Shown here piece after piece: positions 24,186 through 33,900 of a stretch of 64,000 nt of DNA. Position 1 is the first letter of the stretch. Each line of letters begins with the position of its first letter. The stretch is from the NCBI GenBank assembly GCA_041671505.1, contig JBAZBK010000002.1, positions 124,001 to 188,000 on the forward strand. The letters run 5' to 3'. The DNA comes from JACPDH01 sp041671505 (GTDB lineage: Bacteria > Acidobacteriota > Thermoanaerobaculia > Gp7-AA8). Below the pieces are notes generated by a model that was not told the origin of the DNA, searched no databases, and was given only the letters and a program-made list of their open reading frames with translations. Both the position numbers and the translations under genes were made by a program.

Positions 24186-25988
24186 CTACAGCGCGTGCCT
24201 CGCCACGCCTTCCGCCTCACCCGAGGCGACGGGCCCCTGAAGGCTGAAACCCTGCGCGTAGGTGAAGCCCAGCTCGGTCAGGGAAGCGCGCAGGTCGGCA
24301 TTCTCCAGCCCCTCCGCGGTCGCCGGCTTTCCGAACGCAGAGGCGATCTGCACGAGCCGCCGAACCCGCATCCTTCCCTCGTCGCTGCCGATCGAGGCGA
24401 TCAGCGCCTGGTCGACTTTGAAGGAATGAACCGGAAGCTGGTCGAGGAGCGAAAGCGGAAGCGGGCCCGTGCCGAAATCGTCGACACATACGCCGACTCC
24501 GTAATGCGTGAGGAGCTCGCGGTGCGAGAGCAGATGATGCCCCGCGCGCGTGAGGCTCGTGGTGTTGACGTCGAGCAGCAGCTTCGAGCCGTCGATCTCT
24601 CCCGCGGTGAGGAGCGCCGCAAGCTCGTCGAAGAAATCGGGGAAGCCGAGCTGGCGCTCCGCCACGTTGAGGCAAACCGACAGGTCGCGCGTTCCCGGCT
24701 TCGACTGCCACTGCTTCAATTGCGCGCAGACGGAAGCGAGAACCCAGTCCGACAGCGGGCGCAGCACGTCACTTTCGTTCGCAATGTGAAGGAAGTCGGC
24801 CGGCACGAGAAGCCCTCGCGTCGGATGAAGCCAGCGGAGAAGCGCCTCGAACCCGATGACGAGGCCGCTGGAGAGCTCCACGATCGGTTGATAGAGCAGG
24901 ACGAGCCCTTCGGTCTTGACGGCGCGCCGGAGCTCCGCTTCCAGCTCGAGGCGCGCGATCGCCTGTGCGTGCTGTTCGCCGTCGCAGACCGAGTAGCCTC
25001 CTTTGCCGCGCCCCTTCGCGCGGTACATCGCGGCGTCCGCATCGCGCAGCATCTCGTCTGCCCGCTCGAACCCCGTGGTGCTGACCGCGATGCCGATGCT
25101 CGCCCCCGTGTGCACCTCGTACTCGCCAAGACGAACCGGGCCGGAGATCGCATCCTGAATCCGTTCCGCGATGCGGATCGCATCGCTCACCGAATTCATG
25201 TCCTCGATGAGGACGGTGAATTCGTCGCCGCCGAGCCGCGCGAGGATGTCGCTTGCGCGGGCGACGGTGTCACTGGGGCGGAGGCAGCCGGCGATCCGGC
25301 GACTGACTTCGACGAGCAGCGCGTCGCCCATCGCGTGGCCCAGCGAGTCGTTGACCGACTTGAAGTTGTCGAGGTCGAGGTAGAGCACGGCGAAGATCGC
25401 TCCGGGGTGGCGGCGCGCGCGGTTCGCCGCCCCCTCGAGCCGGTCGAGGAAGAGCCGCCTGTTAGGTAGCCCGGTGAGGGCGTCGTGCAGCGCGTTCCGG
25501 AGAAGCTCTTCGATCGCGAGCTTTCGCTCGGTGATGTCGGTCTGCGACCCCGCCATCCGCACCGGGGTTCCGGCCCCGTCCGCGTTCGCCGCGCCGCGGC
25601 AGAGCATCCAGCGATACGAGCCGTCCGACACCCGAATCCGGTACTCGCATTCGAGATGTGGCATCTCGCCGCGGAAGTGCAGGTCGCGCGAGTTGCGCAG
25701 CTCCTCGAGGTCGTCCGGGTGAATCCGCTCGAACCATTCGTCGGGCGAGTTGCCGATCTCGTGCTCCTCGAAGCCGAGCATCGATTTCCACCGCGGCGAG
25801 TAGTACACCGTACCCGCGGCGATGTCCCAGTCCCAGAGCCCGTCGTTCGCGCCGCGAGCCGCGAGCTCGTAGCGTTCCGCGCGCCGGCGGAGCTCCTCGG
25901 CGTCGATGGAGCGCTCGCCGGACAGTTGCTCGTTACGACCAGGATCGCCTGTCGCCACGATTCCTCCAGTGTGCTTGTGCGGATTCAT
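24186..25988 (-). CDS. PAS-GGDEF-EAL cyclic-di-GMP protein
   Basis: About 600 residues from the ATG at 25988; an ATG at 26057 is also open and neither has a ribosome site. PAS with PAC motif is at about 35-155 (NDGLWDWDIAAGTVYYS, GSQTDITERK). The GGDEF domain at about 165-330 has an intact LGGDEF and no obvious RxxD inhibitory site. The EAL domain at about 345-595 keeps FEALLRW, DDFGTG and KVDQ, but the conserved ExTE segment reads DVNT. The diguanylate cyclase half should work; the phosphodiesterase half may be weak or only bind the ligand. No membrane span is seen. The stop is followed by AGCAGAGGC words. Confidence 0.9.
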   Translation of the reverse strand: MNPHKHTGGIVATGDPGRNEQLSGERSIDAEELRRRAERYELAARGANDGLWDWDIAAGTVYYSPRWKSMLGFEEHEIGNSPDEWFERIHPDDLEELRNSRDLHFRGEMPHLECEYRIRVSDGSYRWMLCRGAANADGAGTPVRMAGSQTDITERKLAIEELLRNALHDALTGLPNRRLFLDRLEGAANRARRHPGAIFAVLYLDLDNFKSVNDSLGHAMGDALLVEVSRRIAGCLRPSDTVARASDILARLGGDEFTVLIEDMNSVSDAIRIAERIQDAISGPVRLGEYEVHTGASIGIAVSTTGFERADEMLRDADAAMYRAKGRGKGGYSVCDGEQHAQAIARLELEAELRRAVKTEGLVLLYQPIVELSSGLVIGFEALLRWLHPTRGLLVPADFLHIANESDVLRPLSDWVLASVCAQLKQWQSKPGTRDLSVCLNVAERQLGFPDFFDELAALLTAGEIDGSKLLLDVNTTSLTRAGHHLLSHRELLTHYGVGVCVDDFGTGPLPLSLLDQLPVHSFKVDQALIASIGSDEGRMRVRRLVQIASAFGKPATAEGLENADLRASLTELGFTYAQGFSLQGPVASGEAEGVARHAL

Positions 25989-26128
25989 CGTACTGCCGCG
26001 CGGGCTCGAATGGAACGCTGCGGCGGCGGGGCAATAACGACATTCCCTAAGAGACATTCACCGTGTCGCAACAGTGCAGAGGGAACGGGGCGAGCTCCCG
26101 TGCGTAAATTAGACGAGGAGAACGACCC

Positions 26129-26686
26129 ATGAAGCCTGCTACCTTCGTACTCGCCGCGGCGCTCGCGTCATCCTTCAACATCTTTGCAGCCGACACGCCT
26201 CACCACGGGAACCACACGCCGCAGGCGACGACGGAAACCGAGGAGCAGCCGTATGCCGGCCAGGAGTCGCGCGCGGTGAAGTCGCTGTCGAACGACGAGA
26301 CGAAGGCGCTGTTGTCGGGCGCGGGGATGGGGCTCGCGAAGCCGGCGGAGCTGAACCACTACCCGGGACCGAAGCACGCGATCGACCTCGCCGCCGAGCT
26401 CGAGATGACGAGCGAGCAGGTCGCGGCGGCGCGGAACGCTTTCGACGCGATGAAACGCGATGCGACGCGCCTCGGCTCGGAAATCGTCGCGAAGGAAGCG
26501 TCACTCGACCAACTCTTCGCGTCGGGGAAAGCCACCGACGCCGAAGTGGCCGCGGCAACGAGCGAGATCGCCGCGCTACAAGGGCGCCTTCGCGCGACGC
26601 ACCTTCGCGCGCACCTTCGGATGCACGAGATCATGACGCCGGAGCAGATCGCGGCGTACGACGCGAAACGCGGATACGCGCGGTAG
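26129..26686 (+). CDS. exported Spy/CpxP-like (LTXXQ) helical protein
   Basis: 185 residues with a cleavable signal peptide (VLAAALASSFNIFAA, residues 6-20) and a GAGGAG ribosome site. A His/Thr-rich linker is followed by the conserved NHYPGPKHAIDLAAELEMTSEQVAAA block, and then long amphipathic helices with MTPEQIAAYDAKRG near the C-terminus, the second LTXXQ-type motif. Family members are periplasmic chaperones or metal-responsive proteins that bind unfolded envelope proteins. Its stop codon directly abuts the convergent DUF1801 gene, with no terminator between. Confidence 0.83.
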   Translation: MKPATFVLAAALASSFNIFAADTPHHGNHTPQATTETEEQPYAGQESRAVKSLSNDETKALLSGAGMGLAKPAELNHYPGPKHAIDLAAELEMTSEQVAAARNAFDAMKRDATRLGSEIVAKEASLDQLFASGKATDAEVAAATSEIAALQGRLRATHLRAHLRMHEIMTPEQIAAYDAKRGYAR

Positions 26687-27100
26687 CTACTTCGCCTTCG
26701 TCACGCTCTTGACCGAATCGGCGATCAGTTGCTTCAGAGTCGGCAGGTGCACGTCGTCGAGCGTCTTCAGGTAGAGGCAGCCCTTGCCCGTCTTGTGCTT
26801 CCCCAGTTTCGCGAGAAGCTCCTCGCGCATGGGGCAGCCATTCGTGAGGTAGAGCGTGAGGTCCTGCTTGCGCGGCGAGAAGCCGATGATCATCCAGTCG
26901 ATCTCGCGGCCGCTGGCGTATTTCAGCCGGCGGCTGCCGAAGCCGACGATGCTCGTTCCCCACATCTTCGGTTCGCTCCTGGTCGCCTTCGACATCAGCT
27001 CGACGATCGTGAAGCAGTCGCGCCGTCGCGTCTCGTCGGCGACCGAATCGAGGAACTTCGTCACGCTCGCGTTGGTCAGCTTCGTTTTCAACTCAGCCAT
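26687..27100 (-). CDS. DUF1801 (YdhG-like) domain protein
   Basis: 137 residues from an ATG at 27100 with GGAGG seven bases upstream; a much longer open frame continues upstream but is composition-driven. The DUF1801 fold is shown by KMWGTSIVGFGSRRLKY, the IIGFSPRKQDLTLYL strand pair and HKTGKGCLYLKTLDDV. The fold resembles frataxin/CyaY; function is unknown. It lies 20 bp downstream of a small membrane-protein gene, so the two are probably cotranscribed. Confidence 0.9.
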   Translation of the reverse strand: MAELKTKLTNASVTKFLDSVADETRRRDCFTIVELMSKATRSEPKMWGTSIVGFGSRRLKYASGREIDWMIIGFSPRKQDLTLYLTNGCPMREELLAKLGKHKTGKGCLYLKTLDDVHLPTLKQLIADSVKSVTKAK

Positions 27101-27120
27101 CTGTTCCTCCCGCTCCGTCG

Positions 27121-27405
27121 TCAGAGAAACTGTCGCCGCTTCGACAGCGAGAGAAGAACGAAAGGGAGCGCGACGACGGTCGCCCCGAACGCCTTGTTGA
27201 ATGCGGACGAGAGCGAGGCCGCGCTCGAATTCTTTCCGGTTGTGAACCGACCCGCCACGGTCACACCCGTCGTCCGCTCCCAGGCGTAATTCATCCAGGG
27301 GACGACGATGAGAAGTACCGCGACCATAAGCACGTTCGACCAGAACCCACGCCGCTTTGCTCGCGCCTCGTCGGACTCGAACGCGCGGTTTGCTCCATCG
27401 GACAT
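27121..27405 (-). CDS. small two-span membrane protein, function unknown
   Basis: 94 residues from an ATG at 27405 with GAGGAG about seven bases upstream. Two hydrophobic segments are visible: residues about 24-42 (NVLMVAVLLIVVPWMNYAW) and 74-90 (FGATVVALPFVLLSLS), joined by a Ser/Thr/Gly-rich loop. The C-terminus is basic (KRRQFL). I do not recognise a family. The tight spacing to the DUF1801 gene suggests one transcription unit. Confidence 0.7.
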   Translation of the reverse strand: MSDGANRAFESDEARAKRRGFWSNVLMVAVLLIVVPWMNYAWERTTGVTVAGRFTTGKNSSAASLSSAFNKAFGATVVALPFVLLSLSKRRQFL

Positions 27406-27548
27406 CGTCACGCTCCTCGCGGCCGTCCCGGATTTGGTGGCGCACGGACGCCACCGTTACCGCATCCCGTTGGCCTGGATTGGCGAATGATGCACCGGAC
27501 CGACGTTCGGAGGGAAGCCTCCTCCGTCGTCGAAGCGCGACTCCAGCG

Positions 27549-28154
27549 TTACGTCGGGCGCGCTGCCGCGAGCTCGGCCTCGAGCCTGGCGATGCGGGCG
27601 TGAAGGGGTGCGACCGCATCGCACACCTCGTCTTCGCTGAAGCGCTGCGTGATGTGCTGCGAGCAGTTCCAGTCGAAGCCGGCGACGTCGATCAGCATGA
27701 CGCGCTCGATCTTCGCGCGGAGATCCGCCGATGGGGAAAGGCGGTCGGCGAGCTGGCGATCGTCGCGCGCATCCACCGTGCGTGCACGTCCGACGAGCTT
27801 GAGGCGGGCGCGGTGGGGGTAGTCCATCAGGAAGATGGCGACCTTGTCGCTCCCCGCGAGGTTGCCGGTAGAGATCAGCTGCCGGTTCCCGCGAAGGTCC
27901 GCGAAGCCCAGGGTGTGAGGGTCGAGCACGCGGAGAAAGCCGCGCGGCCCGCCGCGATGCTGGATGTATGGCCAGCCGTCGCTCGACACCGTAGCGAGAT
28001 AGAAGCTGTCGCGCTCGGCGATGAATGCAGCCTCGTCAGCGCCGAGCGCGTCGCGCTCGCCGGACTCCGCCCTCGAGTAGGTTCTGCCGTAATTCTTCGC
28101 CTGTGCGGCGAGAACATCGGAAGTGAAGTAGGTGTCGTGGAAGCGATCGCTCAT
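27549..28154 (-). CDS. pyridoxamine-5'-phosphate-oxidase-fold flavoprotein
   Basis: A 201-residue protein with the split-barrel PNPOx fold: FYLATVSSDGWPYIQHRGGPRG (residues 51-72) lines the flavin site, LGFADLRGNRQ at about 82-92 is the FMN phosphate loop, and VAIFLMDYPHRARLKLVGRAR forms the central barrel. The C-terminal helix (APLHARIARLEAEL) is typical of this stand-alone subgroup, which reduces or binds flavin-dependent substrates rather than making PLP. It lies downstream of an Rrf2 regulator, and both upstream regions carry the same 12-mer (see regulatory entries). Confidence 0.88.
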   Translation of the reverse strand: MSDRFHDTYFTSDVLAAQAKNYGRTYSRAESGERDALGADEAAFIAERDSFYLATVSSDGWPYIQHRGGPRGFLRVLDPHTLGFADLRGNRQLISTGNLAGSDKVAIFLMDYPHRARLKLVGRARTVDARDDRQLADRLSPSADLRAKIERVMLIDVAGFDWNCSQHITQRFSEDEVCDAVAPLHARIARLEAELAAARPT

Positions 28155-28224
28155 CGTGCTCTCCGGGATGTCGCAAGGGCGCGGGCATGTCTTTTCGCTG
28201 CCCGAGTTTCTTTGGATACAACTA

Positions 28225-28236
28225 CTGTTACTGAAT
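28225..28236 (-). promoter_or_regulatory. candidate Rrf2 operator, PNPOx copy
   Basis: CTGTTACTGAAT (ATTCAGTAACAG on the coding strand) lies about 70 bp upstream of the PNPOx start. It is identical to a 12-mer in front of the Rrf2 gene. Two exact copies in front of two adjacent genes, one of them a regulator, suggest an autoregulated operator; binding is not shown. Confidence 0.5.
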
Positions 28237-28250
28237 CAAGCAAAAAAACT

Positions 28251-28694
28251 TCACCGACGCCTGACCTTCGACCTTTCGTTCGCCTGGATCCGGCCGAGCA
28301 ACTCGGAGAGCTTCCTGCCCGACAGCGACTTCTGCAATGCCGTCTCCGCCTCCTCCAGCACCTCCGAAAGCAGCGGTTTGATCCCGCTGCTCACGGGACA
28401 GCTCGGCACAGCGGCGTTCTCGTGAATCCCGAACACGCCCCCGTCCTCGACGGCCATCCACACGGACGCGAGGTCGATCGATCGGGGTTCCCGCGCGAGC
28501 CGGAAGCCGCCGCTCTTCCCTGCCTGCGCTTCCAGGATGCCCGCCCTCACGAGTCGCGCGAGGATCCGCCGCAACACCACCGGATTCGTGTTCACCGTGT
28601 TGCACGCGAGCTGCTCCGAGGTCGCGGACCCGCCCATGTAGGCAAGCGCGACGAGCGAATGGACTGCGACGGCGAACCGGCTGTTTGTCGACAT
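28251..28694 (-). CDS. Rrf2-family transcription regulator
   Basis: 147 residues. The N-terminal winged helix spans 1-75: NSRFAVAVHSLVALAYMG, the recognition region NPVVLRRILARLVRAG and wing GKSGGFRLAR. Iron-sulfur members such as IscR and NsrR carry three Cys in the middle loop; here the loop has only Cys99 (AVPSCPVS), plus Cys31 in the HTH. It is therefore probably not a canonical Fe-S sensor and could respond through a thiol. It probably controls itself and the downstream flavoprotein gene. Confidence 0.9.
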   Translation of the reverse strand: MSTNSRFAVAVHSLVALAYMGGSATSEQLACNTVNTNPVVLRRILARLVRAGILEAQAGKSGGFRLAREPRSIDLASVWMAVEDGGVFGIHENAAVPSCPVSSGIKPLLSEVLEEAETALQKSLSGRKLSELLGRIQANERSKVRRR

Positions 28695-28713
28695 CGCGAC
28701 CAGGAAACCAAGT

Positions 28714-28725
28714 CTGTTACTGAAT
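28714..28725 (-). promoter_or_regulatory. candidate Rrf2 operator, autoregulatory copy
   Basis: This is the second exact copy of CTGTTACTGAAT, 20 bp upstream of the Rrf2 start codon. At that distance a bound dimer would overlap the promoter or transcript start. Confidence 0.5.
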
Positions 28726-28849
28726 ATTCCGACGCTGGTCTGCTCGCCCCTGTCAAGATCGCGTCACGCAGGCATGTAAGCGGTGTCGCTGACAGACTGC
28801 GGCGCCGAGGATCAAGTTACGTGGAACCAACGCCGAACGGAGAACTCGG

Positions 28850-30151
28850 ATGGAACCTCGAGGCTCCCAGTCACCGCAACTCGCGGCACTCGAAAGCGAG
28901 AACCGGCGCCTGTCGCGCGCCGTGCGGGAGCTCTCCGTCCTCAACGAGCTCGCGCGCGCGATCAGCGCGTCGCGCGACAGCGAGGCGGTGATGACGACCA
29001 TCATCGACCGCTCACTCGAGGCGGTCGACGCGGAGCAGGGAGTCATCACCCTCGTCAGTCACGACCCGTCCGCGCCGACCAACACGCTCGTTCGCGCGAT
29101 GGTCAGCAGCAGGAACGCGGGCGCCTTCCATCTCAGCGAGGCGCTGCTCGGATGGATGCAGCTGAACAAGGCGCCGCTCGTCGTCAACGACCCGAAGTCC
29201 GACCCGCGCTTCTCCGGCGTCGTGTGGGACGAGCGGATCGACACGCTCCTCTGCGTGCCGCTGATGGTCAAGGGAACGCTCACCGGCATCCTCGCCGTCT
29301 ACAACAGGAAGTCGGTGCAGAAGTTCGACACCGACGACCAGCGGCTCCTCGCGATCATCGCCTCGCAGTCGGCACAGATCATCGAGGCGGCGCGTCTTTA
29401 CGAAGAGGAACGCAAGCTCGGCCGGATGCGTCAGCAGATCGCGCTCGCCGCCGAGATCCAGCAGCACCTTCTACCTTCGTCGCTCCCGCCGATCCCCGGC
29501 TGGGAGCTGTCCGGCACCAGCATCGCGGCCGACATCGTCGGCGGCGACTACTTCGACATCATCCCGATGCGCGGCGGCAAGTGGTCGATCTGCCTCGGCG
29601 ACGTCTCCGGCAAAGGGATCCCCGCGTCGCTCCTGATGTCGAACGTCCAGGCGATGGTCCGGCTGCTCGCGCGAATGGACATACCGCCGTGCGAGTCGAT
29701 CCGGCGTGCGAACGAGCTTCTGCTCGAATGCACGCCGCCCGAGAAGTTCGTGACCTTTTTCCTCACCGTGCTCGACGCGGCGACCGGCCGGCTCGAATTC
29801 TGCAATGCGGGGCACAACCCTCCCCTGCTTGTGAGTGCGTCGGGACAATGCCGGCGGCTCGCCTCCGACGGAGCGGTGCTTGGAATCATCCGCGGCTTCG
29901 CCTACAACGGAAGCACGAGCGACATGGCGCCCGGCGACGTGCTGGTCATCTTTTCCGACGGCGTCACCGAAGCGATCGACCAGGACGACTTCGAGCTCGG
30001 CGAAGAACGCCTGACCGCGGTCGTACGCGCACACGCCGGCGAGAGCGCGAAGGCGATCGAGGACGCGATCATCACCGAAGTCCGCACGCACGCGGGGAAA
30101 CAACCGCAGAGCGACGACATCACGATCGTGGTGTTGAAGCGGGAGCTGTAG
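28850..30151 (+). CDS. GAF-domain SpoIIE/RsbU-type PP2C phosphatase
   Basis: 433 residues. An N-terminal coiled coil (residues 8-45) leads into a GAF domain (about 35-190: SLEAVDAEQGVITL, LCVPLMVKGTLTGILAVYN) and then a linker helix QQIALAAEIQQHLLP. The SpoIIE-type PP2C domain (about 215-433) keeps the metal-binding aspartates in VGGDYFD, LGDVSGKGI, FSDGVTEA and SDDITIVV. Such enzymes dephosphorylate anti-sigma-factor antagonists or, in kinase-rich bacteria, other Ser/Thr phosphoproteins. It is cytosolic. It sits beside the kinase island but on the opposite strand, so a functional link is only suggestive. GGAGA precedes the ATG. Confidence 0.92.
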   Translation: MEPRGSQSPQLAALESENRRLSRAVRELSVLNELARAISASRDSEAVMTTIIDRSLEAVDAEQGVITLVSHDPSAPTNTLVRAMVSSRNAGAFHLSEALLGWMQLNKAPLVVNDPKSDPRFSGVVWDERIDTLLCVPLMVKGTLTGILAVYNRKSVQKFDTDDQRLLAIIASQSAQIIEAARLYEEERKLGRMRQQIALAAEIQQHLLPSSLPPIPGWELSGTSIAADIVGGDYFDIIPMRGGKWSICLGDVSGKGIPASLLMSNVQAMVRLLARMDIPPCESIRRANELLLECTPPEKFVTFFLTVLDAATGRLEFCNAGHNPPLLVSASGQCRRLASDGAVLGIIRGFAYNGSTSDMAPGDVLVIFSDGVTEAIDQDDFELGEERLTAVVRAHAGESAKAIEDAIITEVRTHAGKQPQSDDITIVVLKREL

Positions 30152-30248
30152 TCGGGGCGTCCCGCCCCGACCCGGCGCAACTCGCACCGACGCAACTCTC
30201 AGCGCTTCCTGCGAGGTGGCCGGCAGCCGCCGCCCTCTCGCCCGGACC

Positions 30249-30988
30249 TAACGCGCGCGCATTCGATCCAGCTCTGCTTCGAGACGGGCGATCTTCTCGT
30301 GCAGCGGCGCGGCGGCTGCGTCTCGTTCACGATCGCGTACGCGAGCGCCTGCGCGTAGTCGCCCTCGAACGGCCGGTGTCCCGTCACCATCTCGTAGAGC
30401 ACTGCGCCCAACGCCCACAGATCATTCGCAGGCGTCACCGGCTGGCCCTGGATCTGCTCCGGCGCCATGTAGGCGAGCGTCCCCGGCGAGCTGTCGCCGC
30501 TCGACACCGTCACGCCCGACAGCTTCGCAATCCCAAAGTCGACGACCTACACCCCGCCGCTCGGTGTGAGCATCACGTTCGCCGGCTTGATGTCGCGATG
30601 GGTGATCCCCGCGTTGTGGGCGGTGTCCGGGCCGCGCGCGACTTCGATCGCGACCCTCGCGGCCTCCTCGATCGGGAGCGGTCCGCGCTCGAGCCGGCTC
30701 GCGAGCGACTCCCCCTCGTAGTACACCATCGCGATGAATGTCTGCCGTCGTCGGTCTCCGCGATCTCGTGCACCGTGCAGATGTTCGGATGGTCGAGCTG
30801 CGCCGCGGCGCGCGCCTCGACGAGGAAACGCTTCTTCGCGATGTCGTCGCGCGTGAGGTCAGAGCGGAGGAACTTGAGCGCGACGGACCTGTGTAGGGTC
30901 AGGTCTTCGGTTTTGTACACCATCGCCATCCCGCCCCCGCCGAGGCGTTCGAGTATGCGGTAGTGCTCGACCCCGTGCGGCCGATCAT
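30249..30988 (-). pseudogene. broken Ser/Thr kinase fused to a PNPOx-type tail
   Basis: The ATG at 30988 overlaps the stop of the upstream kinase gene (ATGA), as in an operon. The kinase domain is recognisable (HYRILERLGGGGMAMVYK, HRDIKPAN, VVDFGIAKL, GTLAYMAPEQ). It has a one-base insertion after the sixth codon, a frameshift near 30745 before VYYEGES, and an in-frame TAG at 30547-30549 where the paralogues have Lys before the VVDFG-type motif. After kinase subdomain X the frame breaks again, and another frame reads APLHEKIARLEAELDRMRAR followed by TAG. That resembles the C-terminal helix of the PNPOx gene at 27549. A deletion has therefore probably joined two genes. Confidence 0.85.
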
Positions 30989-33900
30989 TGGGACGCTCCG
31001 TAGTCGAGCATCCAGATGTCGCTTTCATGCTTCCATTTCTCGGCGTATAGGTAACGCCCGTCACGGGAGAGTGCGATGTTGCCGAGTCCCTTCTCGATCG
31101 ACCCGAGCGGCACGACCTTTCCCGTCGCGCTATCGAGCATCTTCAATTCGCTCCCCTTCCACAGGAGGATGCGTCGCGAGTCGGCCATCCACGCACACCC
31201 GAATCGTCCGCCAAGCCGCGCGACCCTTTGATAAGTTTTCCCTTCGATGTCGTAGAGACAAAGCTCCATCTCCGTCTCGCCCGGCTTTTCGGCGCGGAAG
31301 CCGAGGAGCCAATGGCCGTCGGGAGATACGGGATTCGTCCAGAATTCGAGCGCGTTCGAGAACGAGAACGACGACGACGCCTCCAGCGCCGGCAGAGCAA
31401 CGGGCCTCCGCTCGCTTGCCGGCAGGCTGAGGTCGACTGCGTGCGGAATTCGGTGGGCTCCGACTGCGACGTAGAGCCAGCGGCCATCCTGAGAAGCACC
31501 CGCGACGAGCAGGTCCTCGACCCCGGCGGCTGCCGCTTCCAGCTGTCTGCCGCTTCCGTCGGTGCGGATGCTCCATACCTCGGTGCGGTCCTTCGGTGCT
31601 GTGGAGAAATAGAGCTTCGAGCTGTCCGGCGCCCAGACGAAGCAATCTTCCCGGAGGTTGTCGCGCGTCAACCGAAATTTCTCGCTGGTGCTCGTTCGAA
31701 CGAGAAGAATGTCCTGTGTCCCCTCCTCGAAGACGACCGTGGCCAACCATTCGCCGTCGGGCGACAGCGAGCCTCCCTGGACGTCCCGCAGATCGCTGAA
31801 TGCGACCTTCGGCTCTCCGATATGCGGGATGCCTGCTACCCCAAGGTCATAGCGCAGATAGTCGATGGATTTTTGAGAGGATTGGAACAGCAGATGCTTC
31901 GAATCTGTCGTGAGCGACGGTCCCCATGTGTTAGGTCCTGTACCGGCCGGCTTCGCGTCGTCGAGCGGACGCCCGGTCGTTTCATCCACCCGCGCGTGCC
32001 AGATATTCAGCGCTCCGTTCTGGACGGAGTTGAAATAGAGGCCTTCGCTCGTCCAGTAGGGATCGGCGATCACAGCACCCCGTTTGAACTCGATGACGAC
32101 GGTTGGAGTCCCGCCATTCGCCGGAATGGTGCAGAGCGACGCACGTCCCAGCGCGTTGCCTGAAGTCGACAGATGGAATGCAAGCCGGTTTCCGGATGGT
32201 GACCACGCGGGCGAGAGTCCCTCTCCTTTGAAGACCTGCCGGGGGGCTCCCCCCTTCGCATCCACGACCCATATGCCTCCAGGTTTGAAATACTCGCCCT
32301 CTGACAGGGAGAACGCGATCGACTTGCCGTCCGGAGACCAGCCTGGGTAGTGACCAAAATCCGTCAGGCGCCTGACAGACTCGCCGGTGGCTCCCATGAC
32401 GAAGATTCCGCCACCGTTCCTTCCTGAACGGAAAGCAATCAACTGGCCATCGGGTGAGAAGGCCGGCTCATAGTCGTCTTCGAGCGAATCCTTCGTCAGG
32501 TTGATTGCGGTCTCTCCACCGATGCGGCGCAGGTAGATGTCGCTCTGGCCTGACGCGACTCTGGAGTACACGAACGTCGACCCGTCGGGAGACACGCTCG
32601 CCCACCGCTCGCCACCCGGTTCCCAGGTCAAGCGCCTGAACATCGGAATCGGTTCTGTCGGCGGCGAGGCGGTACTCGGTCCATTTCGCCAGAGCCAGAT
32701 GGAGGAGGCGACCGCCACGAGCGCAACAGCGCTCGCTGCCGCAAACGCGATCCTCCACGGCCAGAGTCTCTGGACCTGAACGCCGATGCCGGCGTCGGCA
32801 GCGGGACCGACACCCCGCTCGGCGACCCATCGCAGCTCCCTTGCCACATCAAGCGCGCTCTGCCAGCGCTGCTCCGGATCCTTCTCGATGCATTGCCTGA
32901 CTACATGCTCAATCACACCCAGCGAGCGAATGCCCCGCGAGCTGCCTGGGTTCGTTGCGCGTGTTTCTGCGAGAAGAAGCGGCTCCCTGTCCAGGATTGA
33001 AGCGATGAGGCTCGCCTTCGTCGCCCCCTCGAATGCGCGCTTTCCCGTTGCCATCTCATAGAGGATTGCGCCGAAGGCGAAGATGTCGGTACGGGCGTCG
33101 GCCTCGCGCCCTTCGACCTGTTCCGGCGCCATATAGGCGAGCGTGCCGACGATCGCACCCTCGGCAGTGAGCGGTCTGTCAGGCGTCGGGGTGCCGCTGC
33201 TGCGACGCGACGTGACGGTCACCGCACCGATGTCCTTCGCGAGACCGAAGTCGACGAGCTTCACCGCGCCCGACTTTGTCAGCATCACGTTGCCGGGCTT
33301 GAGATCACGATGGACGATTCCCTGCTGGTGCGCTTTGCCCAGTGCTTCGCCGACCTGGACGCCAATCTTGAGCAGATCGTTGAGCGGGAGCGCGCCTCTC
33401 GTCAGGCGATCTGCCAGCGTCTCCCCCTCGAGGTGCTCCATCACGAGGTAGTCGGTTCCCTCCTGTTCGCCGACGTCGAAGAGGGTGCAGATGTTCGGGT
33501 GCGAGAGCGACGAGATCGTCTTCGCCTCGCGCTGGAAGCGCTGCTTGCGCTCGACGTCGTCCGAGAACTCCGGCGCGAGGACCTTGATCGCGACTTGGCG
33601 ATCGAGACGCGTGTCGCGCGCTCGGTAGACGTCACCCATGCCGCCGGAGCCTAACGGCTCGGCGATCTCGTAGGGACCGAGGCGCGCGCCGGCGCGGAGC
33701 GCCTCGCGCGGCTTCGACGCACGCGGCGATGACTTCCCGGACCCCGAGCTCGGTGCCCGGAGTGCTTCGAGCTCGCGCAGTAGTTCTTCGGCCATCTGAT
33801 AGCGCTGCAGCGGGTCCTTCCGCAGGAGCTTCTTCACGATCCGGTCGAGCTCCGCCGGCGCCTCCAGCTTTAGCTCGAGCAGCGGCACCGGCTGCTCGTT

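Noticed and set aside
28783..30963. 726-residue plus-strand open frame over the phosphatase gene
   Set aside because: A different frame of the same strand carries the GAF and SpoIIE motifs; this one has only low-complexity Arg-rich sequence.
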